Positions 5,330 to 6,159 of a stretch of 6,159 nt of DNA are shown one piece after another. This stretch comes from Alphaproteobacteria bacterium (GTDB lineage: Bacteria > Pseudomonadota > Alphaproteobacteria > Acetobacterales > Acetobacteraceae). How positions within the stretch are numbered: the stretch's first letter is position 1; the number at the start of each line of letters is the position of its first letter. The notes under the pieces are model-generated. The model did not search any database and had not been told where the DNA came from. It was given only the letters and a program-made list of their open reading frames with translations. The translations under genes and the position numbers were made by a program. The DNA is taken from NCBI GenBank assembly GCA_013298245.1, contig JAAFHD010000226.1, forward strand, positions 1 through 6,159, read 5' to 3'.

Positions 5330-6159
5330 GCGGTGCGGTCCGTCCCGCCGCCCGCCAGCGCTGCCTGCGCCGCTGCCAACCGCGCGACCGGCACGCGGTA
5401 GGGCGAGCACGACACGTAGTCCAGACCGACGCTTTCGCAGAAGGCGATGGATGACGGGTCGCCGCCGTGTTCACCACAGATACCGAGCTTGAGGTCGGCC
5501 TTGGTCCGGCGCCCGCCTTCGCAGCCGATGCGCACCAGCGCACCCACGCCATCGGGGTCGATCGACACGAACGGGTCCTTCGGGAAGATGCCGGTTTCGA
5601 TGTAGCGCGGCAGGAATTTGCCGACGTCATCGCGCGACAGGCCGAAGGTGGTCTGCGTCAGGTCATTCGTGCCGAAGCTGAAGAAATCCGCGGCTTCTGC
5701 GATGCGGTCAGCCACCAGCGCAGCACGGGGAAGTTCGATCATGGTGCCGACCAGGTATTCCAGTTCCATGCCCGCTTCGGCGAAGACCTGGCGGGCGATG
5801 TTGTCCACCTGCGCGCGGGTAATTTCCAGTTCGCGCCGCGTGGCGACCAGCGGGATCATGATTTCCGGCACGGGTGCGGCGCCGGTTTCGCGCGCCACGA
5901 TGACGACGGCTTCGAAGATCGCGCGCGCCTGCATCTCGTAGATTTCCGGATAGGAAATACCCAGGCGGCAACCGCGATGGCCCAGCATCGGGTTGGCTTC
6001 CGAGAGTTCCTCCAGGCGCCGCTTCATGGTCGCGACATCGGTGCCGAGATGGCCCGCGACATCCTCGATTTCCGCATCCTGGTGCGGCAGGAATTCGTGC
6101 AGCGGCGGATCCAGCAGCCGGATGGTCACGGGCAGCCCGGCCATGATGCGGAACAGCTG
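5326..6159 (-). CDS. ppdK: pyruvate phosphate dikinase, C-terminal part, 5' end beyond the window
   Basis: The C-terminal 277 residues of an enzyme normally close to 900 residues, covering the TIM-barrel domain that binds PEP and pyruvate. PPDK interconverts pyruvate, ATP and phosphate with PEP, AMP and pyrophosphate. The frame is open to the window edge; ATG 6144 is internal, since the family sequence already precedes it (QLFRI). Numbering from the edge, seen are [14 protein letters not shown] (R14), GHRGCRL (R62), GTMIELPRA (metal ligand E142), [11 protein letters not shown] (N165, D166) and the catalytic [10 protein letters not shown] with C228 and H231. [11 protein letters not shown] and the CGEHGGDP loop favour PPDK over PEP synthase and phosphotransferase enzyme I. 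All active-site residues expected in this part are intact. Its TAA interlocks with the stop of the convergent lipoprotein gene. Confidence 0.97.
   Translation of the reverse strand, partial: QLFRIMAGLPVTIRLLDPPLHEFLPHQDAEIEDVAGHLGTDVATMKRRLEELSEANPMLGHRGCRLGISYPEIYEMQARAIFEAVVIVARETGAAPVPEIMIPLVATRRELEITRAQVDNIARQVFAEAGMELEYLVGTMIELPRAALVADRIAEAADFFSFGTNDLTQTTFGLSRDDVGKFLPRYIETGIFPKDPFVSIDPDGVGALVRIGCEGGRRTKADLKLGICGEHGGDPSSIAFCESVGLDYVSCSPYRVPVARLAAAQAALAGGGTDRTA

Noticed and set aside
1..6159. tRNA, rRNA, riboswitch, mobile element or toxin-antitoxin gene
   Set aside because: Read on both strands, I saw no cloverleaf-like segment, transposase motif, terminal inverted repeat or small paired genes. 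Non-coding space totals only about 110 bases.

Overview
This is a GC-rich window that most likely comes from an alphaproteobacterium, plausibly Acetobacteraceae (Roseomonas-like). That placement is inferred from the dapF, mtaB, ftsY gene order, the very short acidic domain of FtsY, the overall codon style and the RTX/DUF4214 protein. It rests on recall of families, not on a search. Six protein genes fill nearly the whole window. Both outermost genes run off the edges. No RNA gene, insertion sequence or CRISPR array was seen.

Layout from left to right. Positions 1-1118 (minus) hold the N-terminal 372 residues of a calcium-binding RTX protein carrying two tandem DUF4214-type units. It has a strong ribosome binding site and is separated from ftsY by an 81-base gap. 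Positions 1200-4699 (minus) hold a compact four-gene cluster, in transcription order dapF (diaminopimelate epimerase), a RimJ/RimL-like GNAT acetyltransferase, mtaB (tRNA methylthiotransferase) and ftsY (SRP receptor GTPase). Every junction in it overlaps: GTGA, ATGA, then 14 bases. A polycistronic, translationally coupled transcript is therefore very likely. Positions 4727-5329 (plus) hold a divergently transcribed outer-membrane lipoprotein of the SlyB/Pcp glycine-zipper type. Positions 5326-6159 (minus) hold the C-terminal 277 residues of pyruvate phosphate dikinase, whose stop codon interlocks with that of the lipoprotein.

Functionally the cluster is housekeeping: lysine and peptidoglycan precursor synthesis (dapF), decoding fidelity at tRNA position 37 (mtaB) and co-translational membrane targeting (ftsY), with an acetyltransferase of unknown substrate between them. 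Pyruvate phosphate dikinase belongs to central carbon metabolism. The lipoprotein belongs to the envelope. The RTX protein is probably exported by a type I system and looks like the most accessory gene here.

I found no convincing new multi-gene system. The points most worth a second look are the exact 55-residue internal repeat of the DUF4214 region, the crowded 27-base divergent start region between dapF and the lipoprotein gene, the interlocking convergent stops at 5326-5329, the acetyltransferase embedded in the cluster, and an altered loop after the radical-SAM cysteines of MtaB.
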